The notes below the pieces were generated by a model that did no database searches, was not told the origin of the DNA, and was given only the letters and a program-made list of their open reading frames with translations. From an uncultured bacterium (lineage in GTDB: Bacteria > Verrucomicrobiota > Lentisphaeria > Oligosphaerales > Oligosphaeraceae): 5,700 bases of DNA. The stretch is from assembly GCA_902783355.1 (NCBI GenBank), contig CACZQQ010000099.1:1-5700 (forward strand). Direction: 5' to 3'. Below are positions 4,286 to 5,700 of this stretch, one piece after another (position 1 is the first letter of the stretch; every line of letters starts with the position of its first letter). The translations under genes and the position numbers were made by a program.

Positions 4286-5571
4286 GCGCCATCGAGACCC
4301 TGACGACATACCTCTCCTATCCCTTCGTGCAGCACGCGCTGGTGGCCGGCCTGCTGATCGCCCTCTGCTCCTCCCTGCTGGGGGTCACGCTCGTCCTCAA
4401 GCGCCTCTCCCTGATTGGCGACGGCCTCTCCCACGTGGCCTTCAGCATGCTGGCGCTGGCGACCGTGCTGAAGCTGACGGCGCCCATGCTCTTCGTCCTG
4501 CCCGTGACCGTCCTGTGCGCCATCGGGCTGCTCTGCGCCGGCCAGAACGCGCGCATCCGCGGCGACGCCTCCATCGCCATGCTCTCCGTCGGCTCGCTGG
4601 CCATCGGCTACCTCGCCCTCAACCTCTTCGGCCCCTCCGCCAACCTCTCCGGCGACGTCTGCAGCACGCTCTTCGGCTCGACCTCCATCCTGACCCTCTC
4701 CACGCTGGACGTCTGGCTGTGCGCGGGCTTCTCGCTGGCCGTGGTCCTCTTCTTCGTCCTCTTCTACGAACGCCTCTTCGCCATCACCTTCGACGAGACC
4801 TTCGCACGGGCGGCGGGACTTCGCGTGCGCGCCTGCAACCTCCTGCTGGCCGCCGTGGTGGCGGTCATCATCGTCCTCTCGATGAACCTGGTGGGGTCGC
4901 TGCTCATCTCCGCGCTCATCGTCTTCCCTGCGCTGGCCGCCATGCGCCTCTGCGGCAGCTTTATTGGTGTAACTATTTGCGCCGCAATACTTTCCGTCAT
5001 ATGCGCCCTTATCGGGCTCTTCACGGCCATCATGGCAGGCACGCCCGTCGGCTCCACCATTGTCGCCGCCGACATGCTCGCCTTCCTGCTGTGCGCGCTG
5101 CTGGGCGCCATCGTCCGCCGGTGGCGGCTTCGGCGAACCGCAAGCGTGGCCGCCTGCTGCCTGCTGCTCCTCCTGACCGGCTGCGGCGGCAAGGAAAAGG
5201 CGCCCGCGGCCACGGCCACGCCGACGCAACAGAATGCCGCGATCGACTTGGACCTGACGCAGGCAAACTCCACAATGCGCTACGCGCAAGTCCTTTACAT
5301 GACGCAAAAGCCCGCCGACTACGCCGGTCTGAAAATAAAGCTGCGCGCCACCTGCGTTGTCAAGAAGAGCACGAAGACGATGCAGAAGGTCTATTACTGC
5401 AACGTCTCCGACTCCACGGGCTGCTGCGCCGTCATGCTTCCCTTCCAGCCGACGGCGTCGGCCACCGCGCCGTGGAACAACTCCATCGTCACCGTGACCG
5501 GCACCCTGGCCGTGGAGGACGGCGAGGACGGCAAGCCGGTCGCCGTCATCCAGCACGCCGCCGTGGAATAG
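4282..5571 (+). CDS. znuB: ZnuB-type zinc permease fused to a lipoprotein-like C-terminal domain
   Basis: Residues 1-278 are a complete zinc ABC permease of normal length with hydrophobic segments throughout. Hallmarks are LVLKRLSLIGDGLSHVAFS (37-55), NLSGDVCSTLFGS (121-133), FDETFARAAGL (170-180, contact with the ATPase) and TPVGSTIVAADMLAF (254-268). The frame then continues: RRWRLRR (279-285), a hydrophobic run and LTGC (298-301), a textbook lipoprotein signal, then a Lys/Ala/Thr/Gln linker and a domain at about 320-429. That domain has a pattern I associate with lipoproteins near zinc ABC genes in gut anaerobes: STMRYAQVLYMTQKPADYAGL (330-350), KIKLRATCVV, YYCNVSDSTGCCAVM (371-385) and VTVTGTL. 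GGGAG (4270-4274) lies 7 bases before the ATG. The domain should be extracytoplasmic by positive-inside logic. Its role is unknown; fusion by stop loss or a sequencing error are alternatives. The fused protein is 429 residues. Confidence 0.88.
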   Translation: MSAIETLTTYLSYPFVQHALVAGLLIALCSSLLGVTLVLKRLSLIGDGLSHVAFSMLALATVLKLTAPMLFVLPVTVLCAIGLLCAGQNARIRGDASIAMLSVGSLAIGYLALNLFGPSANLSGDVCSTLFGSTSILTLSTLDVWLCAGFSLAVVLFFVLFYERLFAITFDETFARAAGLRVRACNLLLAAVVAVIIVLSMNLVGSLLISALIVFPALAAMRLCGSFIGVTICAAILSVICALIGLFTAIMAGTPVGSTIVAADMLAFLLCALLGAIVRRWRLRRTASVAACCLLLLLTGCGGKEKAPAATATPTQQNAAIDLDLTQANSTMRYAQVLYMTQKPADYAGLKIKLRATCVVKKSTKTMQKVYYCNVSDSTGCCAVMLPFQPTASATAPWNNSIVTVTGTLAVEDGEDGKPVAVIQHAAVE

Positions 5572-5700
5572 GCGCGACGCCTCCCGGCCTGTGCACGCCA
5601 AAGGGACGCGCACTCACGTTGCATTTCGGCAGTCCGCGCAACATACCCCTGATGGGAACGGAACATAAAAAAGGAATTGCATCGTTAACTTGCGCAATGC
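5572..5700. other. Non-coding end of window with a weak dyad
   Basis: No gene starts or ends clearly here. A short stem GGCG/CGCC (5571-5581) follows the permease stop without a T-tract, so no intrinsic terminator is supported. The final bases contain GTTAAC (5684-5689) flanked by ATTGC (5676-5680) and GCAAT (5694-5698), an imperfect palindrome that could be an operator for a gene beyond the window. Confidence 0.3.

Noticed and set aside
5157..5184. Separate lipoprotein gene starting at an in-frame GTG near 5146
   Set aside because: A start there would give MAACCLLLLLTGC with no basic residues and no ribosome site. The Arg-rich segment needed for a signal lies upstream within the permease frame.
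4252..5613. Long reverse-strand frame of 453 residues opposite the permease
   Set aside because: It is an antisense shadow created by GC-ending codons. Composition is skewed to Gly/Glu/Asp/Arg/Gln and the forward frame has clear family motifs.

Overview
The window carries a zinc-homeostasis locus. All six genes read left to right and fill roughly 530-5570, preceded by about 520 bases of non-coding, repeat-rich DNA. DNA is GC-rich apart from short AT-rich control stretches. Export and import modules lie side by side. Export: an SmtB/CzrA-type ArsR repressor (532-909) and a CDF zinc exporter (940-1854). Import: a ZnuA-type zinc-binding protein with a long His/acidic loop (2463-3569), a ZnuC ATPase (3584-4285) and a ZnuB permease (4282-5571). 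Between them is a small Cys/His-rich secreted or membrane-anchored protein (1943-2305).

The organism is a GC-rich diderm-like bacterium. The ZnuA sequence type (GVDLHSFQPS, DEHVWLSL, SGCSAETEASF) and the CC-containing domain fused to ZnuB resemble proteins I know from gut anaerobes. The structured repeats and the frequent lack of strong Shine-Dalgarno sites would fit the Verrucomicrobiota/Kiritimatiellota/Lentisphaerota group, but this is a low-confidence guess. No rRNA or tRNA gene is present to settle it.

Layout: 1-490 has no credible gene. It holds three copies of a REP-like hairpin, a 46-bp direct repeat, small hairpins with TTCC loops, and a pair of near-perfect 18-bp inverted repeats bounding a ~290-bp MITE-like unit. 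At 494-509 and 906-921 are two 16-bp sites matching at 14 of 16 positions, each with dyad symmetry. One lies before the repressor and one before the exporter, so they are the likely operators. An AT-rich spot precedes the small gene. A 157-base gap with a TATACT hexamer precedes znuA. The znuA-znuC-znuB genes are tightly coupled (4-base ATGA overlaps or a ~14-base gap). The last ~130 bases are non-coding with a weak dyad at the very end.

How it should work (inference from family knowledge): when zinc is high, the repressor binds zinc through D100/H102/H113/E116 and releases the operators so that the exporter is made. When zinc is low, ZnuABC imports it. No Fur/Zur regulator is visible, so control of the uptake genes is unknown. 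The most unusual feature is the ZnuB permease, which continues in frame into a complete lipoprotein signal (Arg-rich, hydrophobic, LTGC) and a ~125-residue extracytoplasmic domain.
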